This document shows positions 47,772 through 57,923 of a DNA stretch of 64,000 bases, in pieces (the stretch's first letter is position 1; every line of letters starts with the position of its first letter). The DNA lies in contig NZ_JADHDY010000017.1 of the NCBI RefSeq assembly GCF_016820535.1, positions 45,873-109,872 on the forward strand. Direction: 5' to 3'. The notes below the pieces were generated by a model that ran no database searches, was not told where the DNA came from, and was given only the letters and a program-made list of their open reading frames with translations. A program made the position numbers and the translations under genes. The stretch comes from Sporosarcina beigongshangi. Lineage in GTDB: Bacteria; Actinomycetota; Actinomycetes; Actinomycetales; Micrococcaceae.

Positions 47772-47826
47772 CAGCTCCGAGGGGCCCCAATGTGGCTCGC
47801 TAGCGAGCCACATTGGGGAGGAGCTG
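47772..47826. repeat. 34-bp perfect palindrome between the LuxR and sigA genes
   Basis: 47785-47818 is a perfect palindrome (17 + 17 bases, centre TCGCTAGCGA, no loop), with additional outer arms CAGCTCC (47772-47778) and GGAGCTG (47820-47826). It lies just after the sigA stop at 47831, between two convergent genes, and is probably the sigA transcript end. Confidence 0.75.
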
Positions 47827-47830
47827 GGGA

Positions 47831-49102
47831 CTAGTCCAGGTAGTCCCGAAGCACCTGTGAACGGGACGGGTGGCGCAGCTTGGACATCGTCTTCGATTCG
47901 ATCTGGCGGATGCGCTCGCGCGTCACTCCGTAGACCTTTCCGATTTCGTCTAAAGTCTTCGGCTGGCCGTCGGTCAGGCCGAAGCGCATGGCAACAACGC
48001 CTGCTTCGCGCTCGGACAGTGTGTCCAGCACGGAGTGCAGCTGTTCCTGCAGCAGTGTGAAGGAGACCGCGTCGGCCGGCACAACAGCCTCGGAGTCCTC
48101 AATCAGGTCACCGAATTCGGAGTCGCCATCCTCGCCCAAGGGCGTGTGCAGCGAAATGGGCTCGCGGCCGTACTTCTGGACCTCGACAACCTTTTCCGGG
48201 GTCATGTCCAGTTCCTTGGCCAATTCCTCGGGGGTTGGTTCGCGGCCCAGGTCCTGAAGCATCTGGCGCTGCACACGGGCAAGCTTGTTGATGACTTCCA
48301 CCATGTGCACGGGGATGCGGATGGTGCGGGCCTGGTCGGCCATGGCGCGGGTGATGGCCTGGCGGATCCACCAGGTGGCGTAGGTGGAGAACTTGAAGCC
48401 CTTGGTGTAGTCGAACTTCTCGACGGCACGGATCAGGCCCAAGTTGCCTTCCTGGATCAGGTCAAGGAACAGCATGCCGCGGCCGGTGTAGCGCTTGGCC
48501 AGGGATACGACGAGACGCAGGTTGGCCTCGAGCAGGTGGTTCTTGGCACGCTTGCCGTCATGGACGATGCGCTCAAGGTCACGCTTGAGCTGCGGATCCA
48601 TCTTGGAGGTGTCCTCCGACAGCTTCTCGGTGGCGTACAGGCCCGCTTCAATGCGCAGTGCCAGGTCGACTTCCTGCTCGGCATTGAGCAGCGCCACCTT
48701 GCCAATCTGCTTCAGGTAATCCTTGACGGGGTCGGCGGTGGCGCCTGCGGACATGACCTGCTGCACAGGTGCGTCATCGTCGTCGGAGTCAGAGTAGACA
48801 AAGCCGGTTCCGGTGGCAACCGGGCGCTCCTTCGACGTCTCATCCTGGTCGTCGTCCTCGCCGGCGGAATCGGCAGAAGTGTCTTCTTCCTCTTCCTTGG
48901 GTGCAGCCTTTCCGCGGCGGGCGGGGGCGGCCTTCTTGGCGGCGGGAGCATCAGCGGCTTCTCCGGCGGTGGCCTTCGCAGCCTTGTTGGCGGCGATGGT
49001 GGCAGCACGCTTCTGTGCTGGTGTCAGCGGTGCGTCGACTGACGATGCTGGGTCCTCGATCTCCTTGGTTTTGGAGACTTTGCTCTTGGCAGTAGCAGAC
49101 AC
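47831..49102 (-). CDS. sigA: Primary RNA polymerase sigma factor
   Basis: 423 residues. The N-terminal 110 residues are Ala/Lys- then Glu/Asp-rich. Region 1.2 is [16 protein letters not shown]. Regions 2 ([33 protein letters not shown]), 3 ([14 protein letters not shown]) and 4.2 ([20 protein letters not shown]) are all intact. GTG 49102 has AAAGG before it. It recognises the housekeeping -35/-10 promoters. Confidence 0.97.
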   Translation of the reverse strand: MSATAKSKVSKTKEIEDPASSVDAPLTPAQKRAATIAANKAAKATAGEAADAPAAKKAAPARRGKAAPKEEEEDTSADSAGEDDDQDETSKERPVATGTGFVYSDSDDDDAPVQQVMSAGATADPVKDYLKQIGKVALLNAEQEVDLALRIEAGLYATEKLSEDTSKMDPQLKRDLERIVHDGKRAKNHLLEANLRLVVSLAKRYTGRGMLFLDLIQEGNLGLIRAVEKFDYTKGFKFSTYATWWIRQAITRAMADQARTIRIPVHMVEVINKLARVQRQMLQDLGREPTPEELAKELDMTPEKVVEVQKYGREPISLHTPLGEDGDSEFGDLIEDSEAVVPADAVSFTLLQEQLHSVLDTLSEREAGVVAMRFGLTDGQPKTLDEIGKVYGVTRERIRQIESKTMSKLRHPSRSQVLRDYLD

Positions 49103-49152
49103 AGAAAACCTTTCTTACGGCGGTCTGTGGAGTTACCTTCGGGCAACACCAC

Positions 49153-49215
49153 TATGACCCTGTCAAGTCCGTGATGCTTGGCGCAGCACATTCGCTTGGA
49201 GGGTCACAGGGTATA
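49153..49215. promoter_or_regulatory. Inverted-repeat region upstream of sigA
   Basis: TATGACCCTGT (49153-49163) and ACAGGGTATA (49206-49215) are near-inverted copies facing each other across 42 bases. On the minus strand TTGACA lies about 13 bases upstream of the left arm's GTCATA. The 256-base gap from 49103 to 49358 otherwise shows nothing clear. Confidence 0.35.
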
Positions 49216-49358
49216 ACTCCCGGCACGGCTGCGTTGTTCCCGCAACTGTGGAAGAAAAATCTTCCGGTCCTTTGTCCAACTCATGAAACTGCATCAACAC
49301 GGACCCAACCGGGTCTTGTGTACCAGTGTCTCACGATTTGTCCCGTGCCTGCTGCACT

Positions 49359-50636
49359 TCAGGCCGCCCGATCCATGGTGCCGGGTTCCTCATCCCGGTG
49401 TCCGTGCCACGCCGTGGCTGGGTTCTTGGCGCAGGCTGCGACGTATCCCACAGCCAGCAGCCGGTCCAGCAGCTGCGCGAGGCGGTATCCCGGCTGGATT
49501 TCGTCGCAGAAGTGGAAGTAGTGTCCGGCCCATGTCCCCCTGCCCCGGCACCATTCGATCCAGCCGAGGAGGCACAGCACAGGTGCCTTGTCCGCCGAAT
49601 CGGTGGCTGTGGCCAGGAACTGCAGAAGTTGGTCCGCCTTGAACAGCCTGTTCCAGTCCGGCCCCAAGGGCCGGCTGCGGCCCTCGTCCGACACCTCACC
49701 GATGACGATGTTGCCAAAGTCGGCGGCCGCCCTGGTGACAGCTTCCTCGCTGACATCCTCGATGGTGGCGTCCCAGCCTTCTGCCTGGTTTCCGCCGTAC
49801 CAGTTGACAGGAGCTTGCATGGGCGCATCGTCAGGCTTCAGGGTGCCCGTGGCGGCGGCCCCGGCCAGTGCCGCATTGGGCCCGGTGGCCATCGAGACGA
49901 TGACGGCGTCCCGCACGGTCACGGCACCGAGGCTGGCCAACAGGAAAGCCGACATCGAGGCGTCAGGTTTTTTGGGCCACTGGTAGAGCGCCATTTCCCA
50001 GGCCCCGAGTGTCACGGCCATTTGCCGGGCGCCGGCACCGCAGCTCTGGAGTGTGTCCCTGAACGGCTCCCCTGCTTCAGCAACCTTGACGGCAAAGGCC
50101 TCATCCGTCACAGTTATCAGCCCCTGGATCTGCTGTCGGGGGCTGTCCCCCACCATGCTCCCCCGGTAGATGAATTCCGTATTGACAAAGCTTTCCCTGA
50201 TGGACGCGTTGTCCTTGCCCGGCCAGGGGCAGCAGCGTTCATTGGTGCACTCAAGGCTCCGCCAGAAATTGGGTCCCACATACCATGCGTCCCGTACCGG
50301 AATCCGCAACTGCTCAAAGGCCTTGCAAAGTTCTGCATAGATGCCCTCCTGGGGCAGGTCCCTGGGCGCGTACCAATCTTCGTCCCCAAAAATGGCGATG
50401 AGACATCCGTCGGCTTCGCCGTCGCTGGCCAGCTGCGAGGCGGCAACTTGCGCAAATCCCGCGGAATCGTTCATGCCTTCCGGCGGCAAGTCCATGCGCA
50501 GGGTGGCCCTGAGCCGCTTGCCGTTCATGCCGATGCACACGATGCTGCGCTCCGGCCAGTACCCCATGATGTGGGGGATGAATGCCAGGAGGTCCTCACC
50601 GGCACTGACTCTGATCTTGTCTATTTGCTTTCCCAT
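49359..50636 (-). CDS. DUF4192 family protein
   Basis: 425 residues, soluble. It begins with the conserved IRVSAGEDLLAFIPHIMGY and PERSIVCIGMNG, and the middle has the PVRDAWYVGPNFWRSLEC segment and C..CCPW cysteines. The C-terminal domain has APVLCLLGWIEWCRGRGTWA and YRLAQLLDRLL. The family is restricted to actinobacteria. It sits next to sigA and has DnaA-box-like sites upstream. Its function is unknown. Confidence 0.85.
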   Translation of the reverse strand: MGKQIDKIRVSAGEDLLAFIPHIMGYWPERSIVCIGMNGKRLRATLRMDLPPEGMNDSAGFAQVAASQLASDGEADGCLIAIFGDEDWYAPRDLPQEGIYAELCKAFEQLRIPVRDAWYVGPNFWRSLECTNERCCPWPGKDNASIRESFVNTEFIYRGSMVGDSPRQQIQGLITVTDEAFAVKVAEAGEPFRDTLQSCGAGARQMAVTLGAWEMALYQWPKKPDASMSAFLLASLGAVTVRDAVIVSMATGPNAALAGAAATGTLKPDDAPMQAPVNWYGGNQAEGWDATIEDVSEEAVTRAAADFGNIVIGEVSDEGRSRPLGPDWNRLFKADQLLQFLATATDSADKAPVLCLLGWIEWCRGRGTWAGHYFHFCDEIQPGYRLAQLLDRLLAVGYVAACAKNPATAWHGHRDEEPGTMDRAA

Positions 50637-50697
50637 GGTTCAAGCGTGCCGGGCCTCCCGGCCGGGCAACAGGCCTGCCCGCCCGAACCGGCAAATC

Positions 50698-50706
50698 TGT
50701 GGATAA
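50698..50706 (-). promoter_or_regulatory. DnaA box (perfect)
   Basis: TGTGGATAA, the complement of TTATCCACA, is a perfect DnaA box 62 bases upstream of the DUF4192 start. It lies in the same 205-base gap as a second box. Confidence 0.6.
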
Positions 50707-50757
50707 CAGGCCCCTGCATCCGCATGATTGCGCCTTCTCGCCCTTTCCAAACGCCCC

Positions 50758-50766
50758 TGTGGACAA
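50758..50766 (-). promoter_or_regulatory. DnaA box (actinobacterial TTGTCCACA form)
   Basis: TGTGGACAA is the complement of TTGTCCACA, the form preferred in Streptomyces. It has the same orientation as the box at 50698 and starts 60 bases away. Confidence 0.55.
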
Positions 50767-50841
50767 TAGTGGGGGTTGCTTCCGCCCGGCGGCTGCCGGA
50801 AAAAGTCGCAACGTCGTGGCGCCTGCACGTTGCTTGGCCGG

Positions 50842-52200
50842 TCAGTTCTTGCGGTCTTGCCGCTCCTGGCGCTGCTCGGCACGGAACTGGCGCCGCCGAC
50901 GGCCGTTGTCGGCCAGCACGTCCCGCAGCGGCGGTACCGGCTCGCCGCGTTCGGCCATGGTCCGGCGCACCTTGCTCCGGGTGGCCCCCACGGCCCAAAT
51001 CCCAATCCCCAGCACAATGAACTGGAAGGAGAACGCCACCCGGAAGGCGTCGAGCGAGTACAGCCCGCCGCCGAAGACGCCCGCGGCGTTGAGCAGGTCC
51101 AGGATCAGCCCGATCATGTACATCGTGACGAGCGCGGCAACGAAGCCGCCCACATTCACAATGCCCGTGGCTGTGCCAATCCGGTGCGAAGGGTTGAAGG
51201 TGCGGGCAAAGTCAAAGGCGATCATGGACGCCGGCCCCCCAATGGCCAGGACCAGCACCAGAAGGACCAACAGCCACAACGGCGACGGTCCCGACGGCAG
51301 CAGGACGGCGAGCCATACGGCCGTGATGGCAATGGTCACGGCCAGCACCATGGTGGAACGGCGCAGGGGATGGCGGCCCACCCAGCTGCCCAGGAAGGGT
51401 CCGCAAATGATGCCCACGACGACGAACAGGCTCAGCAGCACGCTCGCGGTGGCCGGCTCGAGTCCCTCGCCGGAGACCAGGAACGGGTAGCCCCATGTCA
51501 GGACAAAAACGGTGCCTGAGAACTGCGTGGCAAAGTGGCTCCAAAGTCCCAGCCGCGTCCCCGGTTGGCGCCACGCCGTGCCGAGGTCCACGCCCGCCTC
51601 CCGGATGCTTGTCTTGGACGTGGCGGCAGGGGCGCCTGCCGGGGCATTGCGCAGCAGCCCGGCTGCCAGCACGCAGGCGAGCAGGCCCAGCGCGGCAAGC
51701 CCCACGAAGGCCTGGCTCCAGCCGGCGTGGTGCAAGACAAAGGCAAACGGCACGATGCTGATGAGCTGGCCGATCTGTCCCAGCTGCCCCGTCAACTGGG
51801 TCAGGACGGGGACGCGGCGGGTGGGAAACCACAACGGGATGAGCCGGATGACGGCGATAAACGTCATGGCGTCGCCGGCGCCGACAAAGATTCTGCCAAC
51901 AACGCCGGCGGGGACGGACTCGGCCGCGGCCAGCTGCAACTGTCCCACCGCCATGAGGCCGGCACCCGTGGCTATCATGATGCGCGGGCCAAAACGGTCC
52001 ACCATGACGCCCACGGGAATCTGCAAGACGGCATAGACAACGAGCTGAATGACGGTAAACGCCGACAGTGCCGAGGCCGTGGCGTCAAAGCGGTCGGTAG
52101 CCGCGAGCCCGGCCACGCCGAAGGACGTGCGCTGGGTGATGGCCACCAGGTAGGCGAAGACGCCGACTCCCCACACCAGCCAGGCTCGTGAGCTGTTCAC
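50842..52200 (-). CDS. MFS transporter
   Basis: 452 residues from GTG 52200, with twelve hydrophobic helices. The MFS signature VMVDRFGPRIMIATGAGL follows helix 2. ITQRTSFGVAG resembles nitrate/sugar-phosphate and aromatic-acid MFS proteins. The tail is Arg/Gln-rich. No good ribosome site precedes GTG 52200; an ATG at 52278 overlaps the PAC2 gene by 32 bases and is the alternative start. The substrate is unknown. Confidence 0.8.
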   Translation of the reverse strand: MNSSRAWLVWGVGVFAYLVAITQRTSFGVAGLAATDRFDATASALSAFTVIQLVVYAVLQIPVGVMVDRFGPRIMIATGAGLMAVGQLQLAAAESVPAGVVGRIFVGAGDAMTFIAVIRLIPLWFPTRRVPVLTQLTGQLGQIGQLISIVPFAFVLHHAGWSQAFVGLAALGLLACVLAAGLLRNAPAGAPAATSKTSIREAGVDLGTAWRQPGTRLGLWSHFATQFSGTVFVLTWGYPFLVSGEGLEPATASVLLSLFVVVGIICGPFLGSWVGRHPLRRSTMVLAVTIAITAVWLAVLLPSGPSPLWLLVLLVLVLAIGGPASMIAFDFARTFNPSHRIGTATGIVNVGGFVAALVTMYMIGLILDLLNAAGVFGGGLYSLDAFRVAFSFQFIVLGIGIWAVGATRSKVRRTMAERGEPVPPLRDVLADNGRRRRQFRAEQRQERQDRKN

Positions 52201-52246
52201 GGCGGCTGCAGCCGGGCCGAGGCCGCCCCGGCTGCGGCCGCCCGGT

Positions 52247-53203
52247 TCAGGAACCGGTTCCGCCCTGCGAGCCGGCATCCCGGCTCGCCAGGTAGGCCTC
52301 GACGGCGGCACCCAGTTCATCGGCGCCGGGGAGTTCATCGTTGTCTCCGGCCAGCAGCGACCGGCGGGCCACGCCGTCGGATTGCTCGTCGTACTGCTTC
52401 TCAAGGTTCGTGACCACGTTGGCAACCTCAGCGGAGCCCTCGACTTGTTCGGTGATCTGGCGTTCCACGGCCCGGCCGGCCTCGCGCAGGCGTTCGCTGG
52501 GAAGCATGAGCGAGGCGGCGGCACCCAGGAATTCAAGGCCGGCGACGGCGGCGGGAGGGTATTCGGCGTCGGAAAGGTAGTGCGGGACGTGGATGGCATA
52601 GCCAACGACATTGCGGTCAGCCTGGGCCAGCTTCAGCTCCAGGACGTGCCCGATGGCTGCCGGAATGTCCAGGGTGGCCTTCCAGGCGGAAATTCCCTCG
52701 ATGAGGTCGGGCCGGTTGCCGTGGACGGTGGCACCAATGGGGCGTGTGTGCGGCACGGCCATGGGGACCGAATGGACCCAGGCCACCAGATTCAGGTCAA
52801 AACGCTCAACAAGGCCCAGGACGGCGCGGGAGAAACGTTCCCACTGCAGGTCCGGCTCGCTGCCGGTCAGGAAAAGAAACGGCGTGCCGAGGGCGTCGGC
52901 CATCTTGTACAGCACCAGCGACGGTGCTCGGTAGTCGCTCAGGTGGTCTTCCGTAAACGTGATCCGGGGCCGCCGCGAACGGTAGTCGATGAGCTGGTCA
53001 ATGTCGAAGACGGCCAGCGGCTCAGCGGGCAGTTGTTCCTTCAATTCGCCCGAAATCTGGGAAACCACGTGGCCGGCGTCGGAAAACCCGGTGAAGGACA
53101 TGAGCAGGTTGGCACCGCGAAGTTCCTCGTCGGCCGCCAACTCTTCATTGACAACGTAGAGGGATTCCGGGTCTTGGAAAGGGGTGTACTCAGAAATGTT
53201 CAT
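52247..53203 (-). CDS. PAC2-family protein
   Basis: 318 residues. The PAC2 fold is marked by LLMSFTGFSDAGHVVSQI, LAVFDIDQLIDYRSRRP, WVHSVPMAVPHTRPIGATVH and PAAVAGLEFLGAA. ATG 53203 follows GAGGAAG; a further in-frame start at 53239 has none. Actinobacteria that have proteasomes use PAC2-like proteins in its assembly. Whether this genome has one is not visible here, so the role is open. Confidence 0.8.
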   Translation of the reverse strand: MNISEYTPFQDPESLYVVNEELAADEELRGANLLMSFTGFSDAGHVVSQISGELKEQLPAEPLAVFDIDQLIDYRSRRPRITFTEDHLSDYRAPSLVLYKMADALGTPFLFLTGSEPDLQWERFSRAVLGLVERFDLNLVAWVHSVPMAVPHTRPIGATVHGNRPDLIEGISAWKATLDIPAAIGHVLELKLAQADRNVVGYAIHVPHYLSDAEYPPAAVAGLEFLGAAASLMLPSERLREAGRAVERQITEQVEGSAEVANVVTNLEKQYDEQSDGVARRSLLAGDNDELPGADELGAAVEAYLASRDAGSQGGTGS

Positions 53204-53326
53204 GATCTTCCTCGGCAGCTTGCAAACTCTGAACAGCACAACACCGCACGCAGCCCAATCATTCCGCGCGCGCCCCGGACCCTGGCGGGGCGGGGCATGC
53301 GGGCCGGGTGCGGCGCCGCTGGCAGC

Positions 53327-54460
53327 CTAGGCCTTGACGTTGACCTGCACAAACGGGGGCTTGACCACGGTGACGCCGAGCCGGCGGCCGCGGATGTCCA
53401 GGGCCAGTGCATCGCCGAGCTGGACCGACGGGCCCACGAGGGCCAGTGCGACGCCGTTGCCCAGGGTCGGGGAGAAGGTGCCGGAGGTGGTGCGGCCCAC
53501 CACCGAGCCGTCGGCATCCAGCACGTCGACGTCGGCACGCGGCACGCCGCGGTCGGTGGCAAGCAGCCCCACCGACTTGCGGGGTGCACCGTCGGCCTTC
53601 TGCCGGGTGAGCGCCTCCTTGCCCCAGAAGGCGTCCTTCTTCCAGCCCACGGCCCAGCCCACGCCGGCCTCGACGGCGGTGATCTCCGTGGAGAGTTCGT
53701 GGCCGTGCAGGGCGTATCCCATTTCGGTGCGCAGGGTGTCGCGGGCGCCGAGTCCGGCGGGGCGGCCCCCCGCCTGCTCCACGGCTTCGGCCAGGGCTGC
53801 CCATACGACGGCGGCGTCGGCCCAGGCAGGGACCACCTCATAGCCGAGTTCGCCGGTGTAGCCGGTGCGGCAGACGGTCAGGGCGATGTCCTGCCCGTCG
53901 ATGGTGACGGTGGCGTCCACGAAGGACATGTACTCGGCGGGCTGCGGCAGGCCCACGGCGGCCATGACGGCGTTGGACTGCGGGCCCTGAACGGCGAACA
54001 CGCCGAACTTGCGGTGCAGGTTCTCAATCTCCAGTTCGGCACCCGCGGACGCGCGTGCGGCCTCGAGTGCGGCAACGACTGCGGTGGTGTTGGCGGCGTT
54101 GGGGATGAGGAACAGGTCCTCATCCGAGCGCAGGTAGGCGATGAGGTCGTCGGTGACCGTGCCTTCCTCCGTCAAGGCGAGCGTGTACTGGGCGCTGCCG
54201 GGGGCAATGCGGCCAAGATCGTTGGAGAGGCAGCTGTTGGCGAACGCGACGGCGCCGGTGCCGCGGATTTCAGCCTTGCCCAGGTGCGAGACGTCGAACA
54301 GGCCGACTGCCGTGCGAACGGCCGTGTGCTCGGCAACCACGCCGCCGCCGTCGTACTGCAGGGGCATCAGCCAGCCGCCGAATTCAGCCATCTTGGCACC
54401 GTGGTCAACATGCCACTGGTGCAGAGGTCCTTGCAGAAGTTCTGGGCTATTTTCACTCAT
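53327..54460 (-). CDS. gcvT: Aminomethyltransferase (glycine cleavage T protein)
   Basis: 377 residues. [30 protein letters not shown] and the [13 protein letters not shown] and [18 protein letters not shown] motifs give the tetrahydrofolate site. The protein takes the aminomethyl group from lipoylated H protein and makes methylene-THF. gcvP and gcvH are not in the window, but the lipoate genes nearby match the pathway need. It is divergent from pepA. Confidence 0.94.
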   Translation of the reverse strand: MSENSPELLQGPLHQWHVDHGAKMAEFGGWLMPLQYDGGGVVAEHTAVRTAVGLFDVSHLGKAEIRGTGAVAFANSCLSNDLGRIAPGSAQYTLALTEEGTVTDDLIAYLRSDEDLFLIPNAANTTAVVAALEAARASAGAELEIENLHRKFGVFAVQGPQSNAVMAAVGLPQPAEYMSFVDATVTIDGQDIALTVCRTGYTGELGYEVVPAWADAAVVWAALAEAVEQAGGRPAGLGARDTLRTEMGYALHGHELSTEITAVEAGVGWAVGWKKDAFWGKEALTRQKADGAPRKSVGLLATDRGVPRADVDVLDADGSVVGRTTSGTFSPTLGNGVALALVGPSVQLGDALALDIRGRRLGVTVVKPPFVQVNVKA

Positions 54461-54599
54461 GGCTCATACGGTACCGCAGGCGGGGCGCCGGGTTCATCCT
54501 GTCGGTGGGCCGCCAACGGGCAATGCCGGCTCGATGGGGATACGATCGGAAGGCAGATACACCATTTACGCAGCAACTCAAAGTGAGGAAAAAATTTCA

Positions 54600-56123
54600 G
54601 TGAGTGCGAAAGAACCCATCAGCTTCCACGTCGTGAGCTCCGACTTGTCGAAGGTGTCCGCGGATGCCCTCGTGATTGCCGTCAGCAAGGGTGCTGACGG
54701 CCCCGTGATCCTCGATGCCCCCATCTCCCCCGCAGCGCTGACGTCCCTCAAGGCCTCCCTGTCCTCGTTGGGCGTCACCGGCGCCGCCGACCAGGTCGTC
54801 CGCCTGCCCGGTCTCCCCGACACCGGCGCAAAGATCCTGGTCCTGGCCGGAATCGGCAAGCTCAAGGACGGCGCCGCCACGGATGAGTCCCTGCGCCGCA
54901 CGGCAGGTGCCGCCACCCGCCAGCTCGCCGGACTCAAGCATGTTGTCTTCGCCCTGCCAACGACGTCGGTCGCCCAGTTGGGTGCCATTGCGGAAGGTGC
55001 CGCGCTGGGCGCCTACCAGTACGCCAGCCTGCACTCGAGCACCGAGGGCCGGCAGGCGCCCGTCTCCAAGGTGACCATCCACTCAACCCTCGCGAAGGAC
55101 CCGGCCCTGGCTGCCGCCGTCGAACGTGCCGGCATTGTGGCCAAGGCCGTCAACGCCACCCGCACCCTGGTCAACGAGCCCCCGAGCAAGCTGTACCCGG
55201 CAACGTTTGCCGAGGCCGCGAAGGACCTCGCCAAGGGCCTGCCCGTCAAGGTCACCATCCTGGATGAGAAGCGCCTCCTGAAGGAAGGCTACGGCGGCAT
55301 CATGGGCGTGGGCCAGGGCTCCTCACGCCCGCCGCGCATGGTCAAGCTGGAATACAAGTCGGACCGTGCGGTGGCCAGCCTGGCGTTTGTGGGCAAGGGC
55401 ATCACCTTTGACTCCGGCGGCATCTCCATCAAGCCCGGTGCAGGCATGGTCACCATGAAGTGCGACATGGCAGGTGCCGGTGCGGTCCTCAACGCCGTAC
55501 TGGCCGTGGCTGCAATGGGCTTGCCGGTCAACGTCACAGGCTGGCTGTGCATCGCCGAGAACATGCCCTCCGGCACCGCCATCCGCCCCTCCGACGTATT
55601 GACGATCCTGGGCGGCAAGACCGTTGAGGTGCTCAACACCGACGCAGAGGGCCGCCTGGTCATGGCCGACGGCCTGGTTGCCGCGTCGCAGGAATTCCCG
55701 GACGTCATCATCGATGTTGCCACCCTGACGGGCGCGCAGGTGATGGCACTGGGACACCGCACCGCCGGGGTCATGGGCGACGAGGGTGTCAGTGCCGCCC
55801 TGAAGGCGGCCGCCGACCGTGCCGGCGAACTCATCTGGCCCATGCCGCTGCCCGAGGAACTGCGTCCGTCGCTGGACTCCCCCGTGGCGGACATGGCCAA
55901 TATCGGTGAACGCATGGGCGGCATGATGACCGCCGCCGTGTTCCTGCAGGAATTCATCGGCAAGGGCAAGGACGGGGAGACCATCCCCTGGGCACACCTG
56001 GACATCGCAGGCCCCGCCTTCAACGAAGGCGCCCCCTACGGCTACACGCCCAAGCAGGGCACGGGCATGTCGGTGCGCACGCTGATCGCCTACGTGGAAG
56101 ATGTTGTGGCCCGCAGCGCATAG
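54600..56123 (+). CDS. pepA: Leucyl aminopeptidase (M17)
   Basis: 507 residues. The metal site is GKGITFDSGGISIKPG, MKCDMAGAG and the family signature NTDAEGRLVMADGL. GTG 54600 follows GTGAGGAAA; the frame upstream is not coding. It removes N-terminal residues from peptides in the cytoplasm with two metal ions. It is divergent from gcvT, as in M. tuberculosis pepB. Confidence 0.93.
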   Translation: MSAKEPISFHVVSSDLSKVSADALVIAVSKGADGPVILDAPISPAALTSLKASLSSLGVTGAADQVVRLPGLPDTGAKILVLAGIGKLKDGAATDESLRRTAGAATRQLAGLKHVVFALPTTSVAQLGAIAEGAALGAYQYASLHSSTEGRQAPVSKVTIHSTLAKDPALAAAVERAGIVAKAVNATRTLVNEPPSKLYPATFAEAAKDLAKGLPVKVTILDEKRLLKEGYGGIMGVGQGSSRPPRMVKLEYKSDRAVASLAFVGKGITFDSGGISIKPGAGMVTMKCDMAGAGAVLNAVLAVAAMGLPVNVTGWLCIAENMPSGTAIRPSDVLTILGGKTVEVLNTDAEGRLVMADGLVAASQEFPDVIIDVATLTGAQVMALGHRTAGVMGDEGVSAALKAAADRAGELIWPMPLPEELRPSLDSPVADMANIGERMGGMMTAAVFLQEFIGKGKDGETIPWAHLDIAGPAFNEGAPYGYTPKQGTGMSVRTLIAYVEDVVARSA

Positions 56124-56142
56124 CGTGCCGTGCCTTGTTGTT

Positions 56143-56186
56143 CCGGCGCAGCCCCTGCCCCAGTGTGGGGCGGCGGGCTGCGCCGG
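56143..56186. terminator. 12-bp hairpin after pepA
   Basis: CCGGCGCAGCCC (56143-56154) pairs with GGGCTGCGCCGG (56175-56186), with an inner GCCCC/GGGGC. It has no T-run. The remainder of the 277-base gap holds the lpd upstream region with a CTTCGAAG palindrome near 56294. Confidence 0.6.
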
Positions 56187-56400
56187 TGTCCGGGAAGGTG
56201 AGTATGACCACATTCACCTTTACTGTGACAGCGGCGACGGCGCAGCAGGGAACAACTGACGTAAGGTAAATGCTGAAAGTATTTGTCTTTGACTTCGAAG
56301 AAGTTTGGGTGGTTCCAACAGGATTCCCAGACTTCTCTCAATAATTGATGAGATGACGCGCCATAAACGCGCGCGTCACCCGAACGCGAGGGAGCGTCAA

Positions 56401-57783
56401 GTGGCCGAACAGGCAGCTGGACAAGAATTCGATATTTTGGTTCTCGGCGGTGGCAGCGGCGGATACGCAACTGCGCTGCGCGCCGTGCAATTGGGCCTGA
56501 CCGTTGGTCTGGTGGAGAAGGGCAAGCTGGGCGGCACCTGCCTGCACAACGGCTGCATTCCCACGAAGGCGCTGCTGCACGCGGCCGAGGTCGCCGACCA
56601 CGCACGTGAAGGTGCCGCCATCGGCGTCAACAGCCAGCTGAACAGCATCGACCTGGTGGGCGTCAACAAGTACAAGGACGGCATTATCGCCGGAAAGTAC
56701 AAGGGCCTGCAGGGCCTCATCAAAGGCAAGGGCGTCACGGTCATCGAAGGTGAAGGCCGCCTGACCGCTGCCAACACCGTCACTGTCAACGGCGTGAACT
56801 ACACCGGCAAGAACATCGTTCTCGCCACCGGCTCATATTCCCGCAGCCTTCCCGGCCTGGAAATCGGCGGCAAGGTCATCACCTCCGACGAGGCCCTGAA
56901 CATGGAGACCCTGCCCAAGAGCGCCATCGTGCTCGGCGGCGGCGTCATCGGCGTCGAATTCGCTTCCGTCTGGAAGTCCTTCGGCGTCGACGTGACCATC
57001 ATCGAAGGCATGGCCTCACTGGTCCCCAACGAAGATGCCTCCATCATCAAGGTGCTCGAGCGCACCTTCCGCAAGCGCGGCATCAAGTTCAACACCGGCA
57101 CCTTCTTCCAGGGCGTCGAGCAGAACGCCGACGGCGTCAAGGCCACCCTGGTTGACGGCAAGACGTTCGAGGCGGACATCATGCTCGTGGCCGTGGGCCG
57201 CGGCCCGTCCACCGCCGGCATGGGCTTCGAGGAAGCCGGTGTCACGATCGACCGCGGCTTCGTCATCACCAACGAACGCCTGCACACCGGAGTCGGCAAC
57301 GTCTACGCAGTGGGCGACATCGTCCCCGGCGTACAGTTGGCCCACCGCGGATTCCAGCAGGGCATCTTCGTCGCCGAGGAAATCGCCGGATTGAACCCGG
57401 TCATCGTTGAGGACATCAACATCCCCAAGGTCACCTTCTGCGACCCGGAGATCGCTTCCGTCGGCTTGAACGAAAAGCAGGCCAAGGAAAAGTTCGGCGA
57501 CGCCAATGTCGAGTCCACCGAGTACAACCTGGCCGGCAACGGCAAGAGCGCCATCCTCGGCACCGGCGGCATCATCAAGTTTGTCCGTGAAAAGGATGGC
57601 CCCGTTGTGGGTGTCCACATGATCGGCAGCCACATCGGCGAGCAGATCGGTGAAGCACAGCTGATCGTGAACTGGGAAGCCTACCCCGAGGACATTGCAG
57701 GCCTCATCCACGCACACCCCACACAGAACGAAGCACTGGGCGAAGCGGCCATGGCACTCGCCGGCCGCCCGCTCCACGGCTAG
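56401..57783 (+). CDS. lpd: Dihydrolipoyl dehydrogenase
   Basis: 460 residues. FAD motif VLGGGSGGYATALRA, redox disulfide C47/C52 in GGTCLHNGCIPTKALLH, NAD site VLGGGVIGVEFASV and the catalytic pair H439/E444 (HAHPTQNEA). GTG 56401 follows GAGGGAG. It reoxidises dihydrolipoamide for the PDH, ODH and glycine-cleavage complexes; the E2 gene follows 140 bases downstream. Confidence 0.95.
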   Translation: MAEQAAGQEFDILVLGGGSGGYATALRAVQLGLTVGLVEKGKLGGTCLHNGCIPTKALLHAAEVADHAREGAAIGVNSQLNSIDLVGVNKYKDGIIAGKYKGLQGLIKGKGVTVIEGEGRLTAANTVTVNGVNYTGKNIVLATGSYSRSLPGLEIGGKVITSDEALNMETLPKSAIVLGGGVIGVEFASVWKSFGVDVTIIEGMASLVPNEDASIIKVLERTFRKRGIKFNTGTFFQGVEQNADGVKATLVDGKTFEADIMLVAVGRGPSTAGMGFEEAGVTIDRGFVITNERLHTGVGNVYAVGDIVPGVQLAHRGFQQGIFVAEEIAGLNPVIVEDINIPKVTFCDPEIASVGLNEKQAKEKFGDANVESTEYNLAGNGKSAILGTGGIIKFVREKDGPVVGVHMIGSHIGEQIGEAQLIVNWEAYPEDIAGLIHAHPTQNEALGEAAMALAGRPLHG

Positions 57784-57923
57784 CAACAAAGATGCTTGGT
57801 GCACCCGGCGTCCGCGCCGGGTGCACTAAGCTGAAAACCAAATTTAGAATTCACACAGCTTTTCGCGTTCGATGCACAACATGAACGGCGAATGCAGCGC
57901 ATAAGAAGGAGAACGGGGACGAA

